Positions 17,717-25,921 of a DNA stretch of 64,000 bases are shown in pieces. This stretch comes from Sphingomonas sp. S2-65. GTDB taxonomy: Bacteria > Pseudomonadota > Alphaproteobacteria > Sphingomonadales > Sphingomonadaceae. The translations under genes were made by a program, and so were the position numbers. The notes below the pieces were generated by a model that saw nothing but the letters and a program-made list of their open reading frames with translations, had not been told where the DNA came from and made no database searches. The stretch is from positions 3,034,501-3,098,500 of the forward strand of contig NZ_CP090953.1 in the NCBI RefSeq assembly GCF_021513175.1. Direction: 5' to 3'. Position 1 is the first letter of the stretch, and the number at the start of each line of letters is the position of its first letter.

Positions 17717-18715
17717 ATGCGCGACGGTACGGTGCTGGTGACGGGGGGCGCGGGCTATATCGGCAGCCATGCGGTGCTGGCGTTGCTCGACGCGGGCTGG
17801 AAGGTCGTGGTGGTCGACAATCTGGTGACCGGGTTCGACTGGGCAGTGGACCCGCGCGCCAAGCTGGTGGTCGCCAATATCGAGGACGAGGCGGTGGTCC
17901 GCCAGACGATGCGCGACGAAGGCGTCATCGCCGTGATGCACTTCGCCGGATCGGTGGTGGTGCCGGAATCGGTGAGCGATCCGCTCAAATATTACCGCAA
18001 CAACACGGTGGCGAGCCGCTCGCTGATCGAGAGCGCCGTGGCCGAGGGGGTGAAGCATTTCATCTTCTCCTCGACCGCGGCTACCTATGGCATTCCCGAG
18101 GTCGTGCCGGTGCGCGAGGACAGCGCCAAGGTGCCGATCAACCCCTATGGCATGTCCAAGCTGATGACCGAGTTCATGCTCAAGGACGTCGCGGCGGCGC
18201 ATGCGATGAACTATTGCGCGCTGCGCTATTTCAACGTGGCGGGCGCCGATCCGCAGGGGCGCTCGGGCCAGTCCACCGCGGGCGCGACGCACCTGATCAA
18301 GATCGCGGCCGAGGCGGCGACGGGCAAGCGCGCGGCGGTCAGCGTGTTCGGCACCGACTTCGCGACGCAGGATGGCACCGGGGTGCGCGATTACATCCAC
18401 GTCACCGACCTGGCCGCGGCGCATGTCGACGCGCTCGACCTGCTGATCGCGCGGCCGCAAGAGAGCCACACGATGAATTGCGGCTATGGCCGCGGATTCT
18501 CAGTGCTGCAGGTGCTCGACGCAGTGGACCGGGTGACCAACCGGACGATCGAGCGGCGCATGGAAGGTCGGCGCGCGGGCGACCCGGATGCGCTGGTGGC
18601 GGACAACAGCAAGATCCTGGCGACGCTGCCGTGGCGGCCCAAGCATGACGATCTCGAGGGGATCGTAACCGATGCGCTGGCGTGGGAGCGGGCGCTGGCG
18701 GAGCGCCAGGGGTAA
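17717..18715 (+). CDS. galE: UDP-glucose 4-epimerase
   Basis: NAD-dependent short-chain dehydrogenase/reductase-type epimerase interconverting UDP-glucose and UDP-galactose, supplying galactose residues for envelope polysaccharide and linking galactose breakdown to the glucose pool. It has 332 residues. The Rossmann motif is [13 protein letters not shown] at the N-terminus, the catalytic Ser/Thr lies in [10 protein letters not shown], and the Tyr-x3-Lys pair in [22 protein letters not shown] and [18 protein letters not shown] are family hallmarks. GAGGGAG at 17704-17710 favours ATG 17717 over ATG 17714. It stands alone, 69 bp from divergent msrA, and is followed by a REP-like palindrome. Confidence 0.95.
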   Translation: MRDGTVLVTGGAGYIGSHAVLALLDAGWKVVVVDNLVTGFDWAVDPRAKLVVANIEDEAVVRQTMRDEGVIAVMHFAGSVVVPESVSDPLKYYRNNTVASRSLIESAVAEGVKHFIFSSTAATYGIPEVVPVREDSAKVPINPYGMSKLMTEFMLKDVAAAHAMNYCALRYFNVAGADPQGRSGQSTAGATHLIKIAAEAATGKRAAVSVFGTDFATQDGTGVRDYIHVTDLAAAHVDALDLLIARPQESHTMNCGYGRGFSVLQVLDAVDRVTNRTIERRMEGRRAGDPDALVADNSKILATLPWRPKHDDLEGIVTDALAWERALAERQG

Positions 18716-18729
18716 TACCTCACGATCGT

Positions 18730-18830
18730 CACCCCGGCCTTGTGCCGGGGTCCACGGTGCTGCCAGGGAAAGCCTTGAAGATCTTGCGCACCGTTTGCGG
18801 CCCGGTGGACCCCGGCACAAGGCCGGGGTG
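18730..18830. repeat. REP-like palindrome, variant with 26-bp arms
   Basis: The arms 18730-18755 and 18805-18830 (CACCCCGGCCTTGTGCCGG type) are perfect inverted repeats. They share the CACCCCGGCC...GGCCGGGGTG ends with the elements at 6561, 19611 and 30413, but the centre differs. The element lies between convergent galE and the PAP2 gene and may act as a terminator. Confidence 0.85.
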
Positions 18831-18848
18831 ATCCGTGAATTTGGCGGC

Positions 18849-19553
18849 TCACTTTTTTCGGAATAGCGTCAACTCGAGGCGCCACCACAGCATCGCCCAG
18901 GCGCTGCCGAACGCCCAGCCGGCCGCCACGTCGCTGGGCCAGTGGACGCCGAGGTAGAGCCGGCTGATGCCGATCGCTGCCACCAGGGTTAGTGCGACGG
19001 TGAGCAGATAGGCGCGGGTGCGCCAGCCGCTGACGACGGGGAAGAGCAGGGTGGCGAGGGTCAGATAGACGATCGCGCTGTTGGCGGCGTGGCCGCTGGG
19101 GAAGCTGTGCGAGGTTTCCGCCATCAGCCGGTCGATGAGATCGGGGCGGGCGCGGCTGACCAGCGCCTTGATCAGCGTGATGACCCAGGCGCCGAGCGTG
19201 GTGGCCGCGACGACGAGCGCAGCGCTGCGGAAGCGGCGCTGGAGCAGCAGGAAGACCGCAGTCAGCGTCACCACCAGGGTGAGTACGGTCGTGCTGCCGA
19301 GCGCAGTGATGTCGCGGACCGCCGAAGGGAGCCAGGCGGGACCGATCGGCTGCGCGGGATTCCCCGGCACGCGCATCGCCAGCATGATCGTGCGATCCAG
19401 CGACACGGGGCCCTGCGCCAGGCTGCGGCCGAGCCACAGCAGGGCGAGGAGCAGGAGCGCGAAGCCGGCGGCCGCGACGATCGGCCAGGGGACGCGGCGC
19501 GACGCTGCGGCTTCGGGGCGGAGCGTTTCAAGTTGTGGCGCAGGCGGAGTCAT
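18849..19553 (-). CDS. PAP2-family membrane phosphatase
   Basis: Integral membrane phosphatase of about 234 residues with six helices. The three active-site motifs are all present: KALVSRARP (K-x6-RP), SFPSGHAAN (PSGH) and SRLYLGVHWPSDVAAG (SR-x5-H-x3-D). Members remove phosphate from undecaprenyl diphosphate, phosphatidate or related lipids on the periplasmic face; which one is not readable. The start is set at ATG 19553, giving a short basic N-terminus before the first helix (WPIVAAAGFALLLLALLW); the frame extends to 19616 into repeat DNA. It lies between two REP-like palindromes. Confidence 0.92.
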   Translation of the reverse strand: MTPPAPQLETLRPEAAASRRVPWPIVAAAGFALLLLALLWLGRSLAQGPVSLDRTIMLAMRVPGNPAQPIGPAWLPSAVRDITALGSTTVLTLVVTLTAVFLLLQRRFRSAALVVAATTLGAWVITLIKALVSRARPDLIDRLMAETSHSFPSGHAANSAIVYLTLATLLFPVVSGWRTRAYLLTVALTLVAAIGISRLYLGVHWPSDVAAGWAFGSAWAMLWWRLELTLFRKK

Positions 19554-19610
19554 CGTTGCGCTAACGAACCGATGGCTGGACGGTTGCGTTGGGGGGCTCT
19601 TGGCCCTTTT

Positions 19611-19690
19611 CGTCACCCCGGCCTTGAGCCGGGGTCCCGCTGCCTCTCGTCAGCAGAAGAAGCGGGATCCCGGCTCGAGGCCGGGATGAC
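19611..19690. repeat. REP-like palindromic repeat
   Basis: CGTCACCCCGGCCTTGAGCC at the left end faces GGCTCGAGGCCGGGATGACG at the right end, with GGGTCCCGC/GCGGGATCCC inside. It is nearly identical to 30413-30493 and, inverted, to 6561-6640. It is non-coding. Confidence 0.85.
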
Positions 19691-19726
19691 GGGGGATGGG
19701 TCCGGGGAGCCAATCCTCCGTCTGGT

Positions 19727-21826
19727 TCAGATCTGTACGCGTAGGGTTGCGCGGAGGTCGCGGCCGGCGAGGGGGGCATAGTCCTTGAGGACGCTGGTGT
19801 GGCGGCGGGCTTCGACGTCGAAGAGGTTGTTGGCCGATAGCAGCAGCGTGGTGTTGGAGGCGGTGCCCCATGGCTTCCAGGCGACCGAGGCATTGACCAG
19901 CGTGAAGCCGCGGGTCGGCGTTTCGAAGGCGGCGATACGCTCCTGCTCGAAATCATGCTCGACTTCGACGCGGGCGTTGAACCGGTCCGACTGCGCCTCG
20001 AGACCGCCCATCAGCCGCAGCGGCGGGATGCGCGGCACCGGGCCGCCATCGACGATTTCGGCATGGACATAGTCGGCGAGGGCATCGGCATTGAGCTTGA
20101 AGCCGCCGATCTGGCCGAGCCGGAGCGAGCCTTCGGCTTCGAAGCCGTAATAGCGCGCATCGGCCTGATTATACTGGAAGATCGGCAGGCCATCCTCGGC
20201 CTGGCCCGTGGGCGCGTCGAAGATATAGTCCGAGAACCAGTTGTAATAGGCCGCGGTCGAGAAGCTCCAGCCTTCGCCGGCGCCCTTCAGCGTCGCCTCG
20301 ACACCCCAGGCCTTTTCCGTGGTGAAATCGGGGTTGCCGATCTCGAACGCCTGCGTGCCGGCATGCGGGCCGTTGGCGAACAGCTCTTCGGGCGTGGGCG
20401 CGCGCTCGCTGCGCGAGGCGTTGACGCCGAGGCGGATGTTGGGTGCCAGCGCATAGCTGGCGCCGAGCGAGCCCGAGAGGCTGTCGAAGCTGCGGGCATA
20501 AGCCGGGTTGCCGATATCGGCATCGGCCTGCGCCGTGAGCTGATTATGCTCGTAGCGCAGCGCCGCCTCTGCCTTGAGCGCGCCGAAATCGAGCGACTGG
20601 AGCGTGAACGCGCCGAATTGCTGCGCCTCGTTCTTGGGCAGGAACTTCTCCTCGCCGACGACATGCATGTCACGGATCGAGAACTGGCCGCCGATGATGC
20701 CGTCCCACGTGTCCGTGGCGCGCTGGACGAGTTCGAGCCGGCCTTCATAGCCCTGGCTGAAGAAGGTCGTGCCGACTTCGCCGGTGTCCTCGATTTCCTG
20801 GTGCCGATAGTCGGCGGCGGCGGCGCGCAGGCGGATCTGGCGGAGGAAGCCGTCGCCTGTGTTCACTTCGCCGCGCAGGTCGAAGCGGTCCTGCTTGACG
20901 TGGAGGCGTACCTTCTCGGCCTCTACCGCGGGATCGAGCGAATAGCGGACGGGCACGCCGTACAGGCTGTCGAAATGGCTGACCGAGACGCCGAGATTGC
21001 CGCGTTCGTCGACGATCGCCGCGCCGCCGGCGACTTCCCACGTCTCGGCAGCGGTATTCGGGACCTTCCCCTTGAGATCGGCGAGTTCCTGGATCTCGGG
21101 CACGGCGCTGGCGGCGGCCTGGCGGCGCAATTCGCGGCTCAGCACATGGCCGCCGGTATTCTGGTCGTTGGTCTTGGTATAGCTGCCATCGGCGTGGAGG
21201 ACGATCTTGCCCGCGGCGGGCACATCGATCGCGCCCGAGACCGACCGCTCATCGGCGGCGCTGCCATAAGTGGCGATGCCGTCGACATGCACCGCTTCCT
21301 CCGGAAGCCGGCGCGGGATGCGGCTGTCGATGACGTTGACCACGCCGCCGATCGCCGAGGGGCCGAAGATCAAGGCGGTCGGCCCGCGCAGCACTTCGAT
21401 CCGATCGGCGGTGAGCGGATTGATGACCGGGGCATGATCGGCCGAGGTGTTCGACACGTCGATGCTGCCGATACCGTCGATCAGCAGCGGCGCGCGTGCG
21501 CCGACGAAACCGCGCAGCACCGGGCGCGAGGCATTCGGGCCGAAAGAGGTGGCGGATACGCCGGGCTGTCGGGCAAGCGTCTCGCCGATCGTGGAGCGCA
21601 TCTCGCGGGTGAGCTCTTCATTGGCGAGCACCGTGACGCCGCCGAGCACATCGGCCGTGGCGCGCGGGCGGGCGCCGGTGACGACGATTTCCTGCGCGGG
21701 TTGCTGATGGTCCTGGTCTGCGGGGGCGGTGGCGGGAGCGGTGGTTTCGCTCGGTGCCGGGACTTCGTTGGCGAGCGCGGGGGCAGAGATCAGTGCAGCA
21801 GAGGCAAGCAACAGGCTACGCAGCAT
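19727..21826 (-). CDS. ZnuD-like TonB-dependent receptor (zinc uptake candidate)
   Basis: Outer-membrane receptor of 699 residues, shorter than the other receptors here. A signal peptide (MLRSLLLASAALISAPALA) precedes the TonB-box region QEIVVTGARP. The plug shows the pattern of the ZnuD/NMB0964 group: RPVLRGFVGARAPLLIDGIG, then SIDVSNTSADHAPVINPL and DRIEVLRGPTALIFGPSAIG. The SADHA block after the plug loop is typical of that group and uncommon in siderophore receptors. A Zur-like sequence lies 43 bp before the start. The barrel ends in LRATLRVQI. Zinc as substrate is inferred from family resemblance and the site; a general siderophore or cobalamin role is less likely. Confidence 0.85.
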   Translation of the reverse strand: MLRSLLLASAALISAPALANEVPAPSETTAPATAPADQDHQQPAQEIVVTGARPRATADVLGGVTVLANEELTREMRSTIGETLARQPGVSATSFGPNASRPVLRGFVGARAPLLIDGIGSIDVSNTSADHAPVINPLTADRIEVLRGPTALIFGPSAIGGVVNVIDSRIPRRLPEEAVHVDGIATYGSAADERSVSGAIDVPAAGKIVLHADGSYTKTNDQNTGGHVLSRELRRQAAASAVPEIQELADLKGKVPNTAAETWEVAGGAAIVDERGNLGVSVSHFDSLYGVPVRYSLDPAVEAEKVRLHVKQDRFDLRGEVNTGDGFLRQIRLRAAAADYRHQEIEDTGEVGTTFFSQGYEGRLELVQRATDTWDGIIGGQFSIRDMHVVGEEKFLPKNEAQQFGAFTLQSLDFGALKAEAALRYEHNQLTAQADADIGNPAYARSFDSLSGSLGASYALAPNIRLGVNASRSERAPTPEELFANGPHAGTQAFEIGNPDFTTEKAWGVEATLKGAGEGWSFSTAAYYNWFSDYIFDAPTGQAEDGLPIFQYNQADARYYGFEAEGSLRLGQIGGFKLNADALADYVHAEIVDGGPVPRIPPLRLMGGLEAQSDRFNARVEVEHDFEQERIAAFETPTRGFTLVNASVAWKPWGTASNTTLLLSANNLFDVEARRHTSVLKDYAPLAGRDLRATLRVQI

Positions 21827-21868
21827 GAGGATTCCGATTCAACAGGAAGGTTCGACGCCGCGATAATT

Positions 21869-21886
21869 GCGATGTTATATAGTATC
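21869..21886 (-). promoter_or_regulatory. Zur-like operator candidate
   Basis: GCGATGTTATATAGTATC. The left half ATGTTATA matches the half-site of proteobacterial Zur boxes (ATGTTATA...TATAACAT type) exactly; the right half is degenerate. It lies 43-60 bp upstream of the ZnuD-like receptor, in an AT-rich patch where the promoter should be. Confidence 0.4.
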
Positions 21887-21983
21887 AAGCGCTTTTCGAT
21901 GGATTGAGCGGGCGGATCCGCCGGCGGTGCCTGTGCCGGTTGGCCGCTATGATCTTGGAGCGGCCGCGTCTACCGTCCGCCCG

Positions 21984-22403
21984 ATGTCGATCCATATCAC
22001 CATTCCGGGCGCACCGTCCGATTTCGACCGCGAAGCCGTGCTGGCGCCGCTCAGGGCGTATAATCTAAGCCACGCGGGGGACCCACGGGTGGCACCGGTC
22101 GCCATCCTGTTGACCGACGCGGAGGGCGCGCATGTCGGCGGGCTGTGGGGAAAGACCGGCTATGACTGGCTGTTCGTGGAATATCTTGCGGTGCCCGAAG
22201 CGCATCGCGGGCAGGATCTTGGCACGGCGTTGATGGCGGAGGCGGAGAAGATCGCCCGTGACAGCGGATGTGTGGGCATCTGGCTCGACACCTATGATTT
22301 TCAGGGGCCGGGCTTTTACGAAAAGTTGGGGTTCGAGCTGTTCGGCACGCTGGACGATCATCCCGTGGGGCACCAGCGCTTCTTCCTGCGCAAGCGGTTC
22401 TGA
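21984..22403 (+). CDS. GNAT-family N-acetyltransferase
   Basis: A 139-residue cytoplasmic enzyme that moves an acetyl group from acetyl-CoA to an amine. The acetyl-CoA binding motif A is clear: VEYLAVPEAHRGQDLGTALM (residues 57-76; the R-G-x-G-x-G/A loop reads HRGQDLGTAL), followed by GCVGIWLDTYDFQGPGFYEKLGF, the usual last helix-strand with Tyr near the end. The acceptor is not identifiable. The start at ATG 21984 is chosen for length; the open frame continues upstream to 21867 without support. It is divergent from the ZnuD-like receptor. Confidence 0.88.
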   Translation: MSIHITIPGAPSDFDREAVLAPLRAYNLSHAGDPRVAPVAILLTDAEGAHVGGLWGKTGYDWLFVEYLAVPEAHRGQDLGTALMAEAEKIARDSGCVGIWLDTYDFQGPGFYEKLGFELFGTLDDHPVGHQRFFLRKRF

Positions 22404-22436
22404 CGGCGGCGGGAGGTTGCTCGCCAGACCGATACG

Positions 22437-23306
22437 CTATCGCCTCGTTTTGGCTGCCTTGAGGACTTCCGGCACCGGCAGGAAAACAATCGGGGCGAGC
22501 ACCGGTACGTCCAGCATCTCTCCGTTCCGCAGCACCGGACGGACACGCGCGCCTTGTACCAGCCGAATCGCCGCCGAGCCGAAGCCGCTGTTGCGGCGGT
22601 TGATTGCCGCGACCGTGCACCGATAGGGACGTCCCGTCGGCTTGACGTAGCAGGCTAATATGACACGCACCGGCGCATCGAGTTTTCGGTACATCGGTGG
22701 CCATTCGCGTTCGAAATCCTTGCGGGTTGGCCTTTCGATCCATTCCGCCCGGGCGTAGCGGGTGCCTCCGCCGCCATCTGCGCCCGAGCCGTCACCATCT
22801 CCAGCCCCGTCGCCTGACCCTCGTCCGCGGCCATCGGCGGTGCCGTCGCCGCCAGTACCAAGGCCCGGGAGCGGAACCGCTGCGGCTGGTGCTTGCGGGC
22901 TGATGAGCGGAGCGAGAGGGGGTGTGGCGGGGATCGGCGTCGGGTTCGGCATCACCGGCGCTGGGGGCTGACTCGCGGAGCGGCCGCCAGCTGGTGCTGC
23001 CGGTCTAGTGGCTTCGGCGAGTCGGAGCGGCGGTTTGACCTTCGCAGACGGAGGCGGCGGCGGTGGAGGTGGAGGAGGGGGTGGCGGTGGTGGCACGTCG
23101 AAAAGGTGCATTGGGCTGCGGCCAAGCTGCGGCGAGTTGGCGGGTTGGATCGCGGTGCCGAACAGGAGCAGTGCCAAGGCCGACGTTAGTGCTACTGCGG
23201 TCAAGCAGGCGATCAGGCTTCGCTCGCGGCGGGGCAATCCGGAATACTGTGCGTGCGCGGCGATGGTCGCGCGGCGGGAGGATATCGGTGGCGTGTGACG
23301 GTTCAA
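22437..23306 (-). CDS. TonB-like energy transducer
   Basis: A 289-residue protein with TonB architecture: a basic cytoplasmic N-terminus, one membrane helix (LIACLTAVALTSALALLLFG, residues 32-51), a proline-rich periplasmic stretch with an unbroken run of 15 prolines directly after HLFDVP, a glycine/aspartate-rich linker (GTGGDGTADGRGRGSGDGAG), and a C-terminal domain of about 90 residues (VRVILACYVKPTGRPYRC, SAAIRLVQGARVRPVL) that resembles the TonB C-terminus. No exbB/exbD neighbours are present, so it would use a complex encoded elsewhere. It may energise receptors nearby, such as those of the arabinose or zinc loci, but that is inference. Confidence 0.75.
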   Translation of the reverse strand: MNRHTPPISSRRATIAAHAQYSGLPRRERSLIACLTAVALTSALALLLFGTAIQPANSPQLGRSPMHLFDVPPPPPPPPPPPPPPPSAKVKPPLRLAEATRPAAPAGGRSASQPPAPVMPNPTPIPATPPLAPLISPQAPAAAVPLPGLGTGGDGTADGRGRGSGDGAGDGDGSGADGGGGTRYARAEWIERPTRKDFEREWPPMYRKLDAPVRVILACYVKPTGRPYRCTVAAINRRNSGFGSAAIRLVQGARVRPVLRNGEMLDVPVLAPIVFLPVPEVLKAAKTRR

Positions 23307-23375
23307 CGCGCAGCCCTGCCCATCGGAATCGAAGATCAGGCAAGCAGTGTGACTCGGGTGTCGCGGCCTGGCAAG

Positions 23376-23409
23376 CGCCTCTCCCGACTTATGTGGAAGG
23401 GGAGAGGCG
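23376..23409. repeat. Short inverted repeat between GH127 and TonB-like gene
   Basis: CGCCTCTCCC (23376-23385) and GGGAGAGGCG (23400-23409) form a perfect 10-bp stem. It lies just past the GH127 stop and may act as a weak terminator, but there is no T run. Confidence 0.55.
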
Positions 23410-23414
23410 GCGGC

Positions 23415-25742
23415 TTAGGGTCGCAGAGTCCGGGCTTCATACAGCAGCGTTTCGCCCCGCTCGGCGCGGAGGTTGATCTGGGTTGTGGCGCTTCCCGTCG
23501 CCGGCAGGGGGTAGTCGACGGTGACGAACCCCTGCGTCGCCGGGCCGGCGCGGCGTTCGGTAGCCAGCGGCTTGCCGTCGGCCTGGATGGCTGCGACGCG
23601 ATCAATGTCAGCGCCCCAGTAGGTGACGCGCAGGATCGTGGCGCCGGGTTCACGGGCGAGGCGGAACTGCATCGACTGGCCGGGCAGCAGCTTGCGGCCG
23701 CTGCGGCCGTTGAGCTGGAAGGCCTCGCTTTTCGCCGACTGAAAAGCATGGTCGCGCTCGGGCTGCATTTCGCCGAGATAGAAGACGTCGATGGTTTGGC
23801 GGGCGAGTTCGGCGCGGGCGGCGGCGTCGGCGACATAGGCGTCGCGCGCCTTAGCCCAGCGTTCGGGGGTGAAGTGCTTGAGATATACAGCGGTGCGGCG
23901 GTCGTAGAGCGGGTAGAAAGGCTTGAGTGTGGTTTCGCCGCCAAGCGGGTCGGCGATCCGGTACTGGTGCATGGCCCCGAGGATCGGCTTGGCCTCCTGA
24001 ATGGGATTGCCCGCGGCGACCAGCGCAGGGCCTACGCCCTCGAACGGGCGGTCGGCCGGGCCGAGATCGGCGGCCAGGACCAGCGGACCGCTGAGGAAGG
24101 CAAGGGTGTCGGGATCGCCCGGGATGGCTTCGGTGCGGAGCGTCATCGGCAAAGTGAGGGTAAGGCGGTCGCCGGCCTTCCAGCGGCGCTTGAGGCGGGC
24201 ATAGCCGGCAGCCGGGGTGAGCGGGATCGGCTTGCCTTTCAGGGTGAGCGTCGCGCCTTGTGCCCAGCCCGGAATCCGCAGCGCCAGTTCCGACGCGGCG
24301 CGCGGCGCGTTTTCGATCGAGAGGGTGATCTGGCCATCCATCGGATAGGCGGTGTCCAGCGCCAGCTTCCAGCCGCGCGCGGGCAGGTCCAGCGCCGAGG
24401 GGATGAACAGGTTGACGAAGAGCGTGTCGGCCGACTGCCAGTAGATCGAGTCGGCATGCTTGGCGTGGCTCTCCATGCCCGAGCCGACGCAGCACCAGAA
24501 GCTTTCCTCGGGCGTCGAATAGGAGCGGCGGCCGCCCGCGGCCATCGGCATGAAATAGACGAACATGCCGGTGTCGGGGCGCTGATGGGCGAGCATGTGG
24601 TTGAGCTGGACGCGCTCATAATAGTCGAACAGCGCGGCTTCAGGTGCCCAGCCGTACAGATGCCGGGTGAGCTTGAGCATGTTGTAGCTGTTGCACGCCT
24701 CGCAGGTGGTTTCGGCGATCGCGTCGGCGAGGTGGTCGGGTGGTCCAAAATGCTCGCGGTCGCTGTTGCCGCCGATCGCGTAGCTGTGATGCTGCGTCAC
24801 GGTGGCGTGGAAGAAGCGCGCGGCGGTGGCGTGGGCGGGGTTGCCGGTCAGTTCGTGGAGGCGGGCGAGGCCGATGACTTTGGGGATCTGCGTGTTGGCG
24901 TGGAGGCCGGCGAGCTTGTCCTGGCGGGCGGTCAGAGGGTCGAGCACTGCCTTGTGACGAAGGCGCTCGGCGAGGCGCAGCCAGCGCGGGTTGCCGGTGA
25001 TGGCGTAGGTGTCGGCATAGGCTTCGTTGATGCCGCCATGTTCGGCGCGCAGGATCTGCTGGACCTGATCGTCGGACAGCCCCTCGATGATCGTGCCGAA
25101 ATAGCCGGCGAGCCCGAGCAGCAAGGGGAGCGCGCGCGGGTTGTTCGCCAGGCGATGGGCATCGATCAGTCCGGCATGGACCTTGTGCCAGGTATAGACC
25201 GGCACCCAGCCGCCATTGAGGTCGAAGCCGCCGGTGCGGATGTCGCCGCGGCGGACTTCCTCGAAGACGATCTTGCCGTCGACGGTCTTGCCGCCGCGCT
25301 CGACGGTGGTGCCGCCGAGATAGCCGTCGCCCTGCGCGGCCTGGATGCGGGCCATCTCGGCAAGGGCGTGGTCGAGCCTCGCGGCGATCTCGCGGTCGCC
25401 GGTGTCGGCGACGACGAGCGAACAGGCCGAGAGCCAATGGCCGAGCGAGTGGCCGGCGATGCCGGCGGCTTCCCAGCCGCCATAGACCGGGGCGGGGGCG
25501 GGAAGGCCCGCGGAGGTGTAGAAGTTATGGAGCAGGCGCTCGGGGTCGAGCGAGAGCAGATAGCGGCGGTTCGCCGCGGCGGCGTCGGCGAAGGGCGAGG
25601 GTTTCAGTGTGACGTTGCGCGCGGGGACCGGCTCGGCGCGGGTGGCTCGGTCCTGGACCTTGGTCTGGGCCAGCGCGGGGCCGGTCAAGGCGAGGATGCT
25701 GGCGCCGGCGAGGAAGTGGCGGCGGGTGGGGGTGAGGGTCAT
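23415..25742 (-). CDS. GH127 (DUF1680) beta-L-arabinofuranosidase-type glycosidase
   Basis: A 775-residue secreted enzyme with a Tat-type signal (TPTRRHFLAGASILALTG). The alpha/alpha-barrel core is recognised from GGWEAAGIAGHSLGHWLSAC and QAAQGDGYLGG near the start, CEACNSYNMLKLTRHLYGW in the middle and SFWCCVGSGMESHAKHADSI after it. The likely zinc-thiolate site is complete: Glu348, Cys350, Cys417 and Cys418, the set that in the characterised Bifidobacterium enzyme HypBA1 holds zinc and supplies the Cys nucleophile. Characterised members release beta-L-arabinofuranose; the surrounding arabinan genes fit this. The start is ATG 25742; the frame extends upstream into a repeat. It lies downstream of the dehydratase, with the 130-bp repeat between. 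Confidence 0.9.
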   Translation of the reverse strand: MTLTPTRRHFLAGASILALTGPALAQTKVQDRATRAEPVPARNVTLKPSPFADAAAANRRYLLSLDPERLLHNFYTSAGLPAPAPVYGGWEAAGIAGHSLGHWLSACSLVVADTGDREIAARLDHALAEMARIQAAQGDGYLGGTTVERGGKTVDGKIVFEEVRRGDIRTGGFDLNGGWVPVYTWHKVHAGLIDAHRLANNPRALPLLLGLAGYFGTIIEGLSDDQVQQILRAEHGGINEAYADTYAITGNPRWLRLAERLRHKAVLDPLTARQDKLAGLHANTQIPKVIGLARLHELTGNPAHATAARFFHATVTQHHSYAIGGNSDREHFGPPDHLADAIAETTCEACNSYNMLKLTRHLYGWAPEAALFDYYERVQLNHMLAHQRPDTGMFVYFMPMAAGGRRSYSTPEESFWCCVGSGMESHAKHADSIYWQSADTLFVNLFIPSALDLPARGWKLALDTAYPMDGQITLSIENAPRAASELALRIPGWAQGATLTLKGKPIPLTPAAGYARLKRRWKAGDRLTLTLPMTLRTEAIPGDPDTLAFLSGPLVLAADLGPADRPFEGVGPALVAAGNPIQEAKPILGAMHQYRIADPLGGETTLKPFYPLYDRRTAVYLKHFTPERWAKARDAYVADAAARAELARQTIDVFYLGEMQPERDHAFQSAKSEAFQLNGRSGRKLLPGQSMQFRLAREPGATILRVTYWGADIDRVAAIQADGKPLATERRAGPATQGFVTVDYPLPATGSATTQINLRAERGETLLYEARTLRP

Positions 25743-25773
25743 CGGTCCACTCCTGCTTTTATGCGCCGCCTCC

Positions 25774-25905
25774 ATCCTCCCCCGGAGGGGGAGGGGGACC
25801 ACGCGTTAGCGTGGTGGAGGGGTATTCTCCGCAAGCGACGCCGCTCGTGGATAGCTACCCCTCCGTCAGCCCTACGGGCTGCCACCTCCCCCTCCGGGGG
25901 AGGAT
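25774..25905. repeat. 130-bp palindromic intergenic element (copy 2)
   Basis: Ends 25774-25794 and 25885-25905 are perfect inverted repeats of the same sequence as copy 1. The inner hairpins differ in bases but stay paired: ACCACGC-GTTA-GCGTGGT on the left and AGCCC-TAC-GGGCT on the right. It lies between the dehydratase stop and the GH127 start, probably inside one transcript. Confidence 0.9.
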
Positions 25906-25921
25906 TTATGCCCTCGCGAGC

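Noticed and set aside
17648..18469. Long upstream extension of the MsrA frame
   Set aside because: It runs antisense to galE; the ATG at 17647 has the ribosome site and the correct distance to GCFWC.
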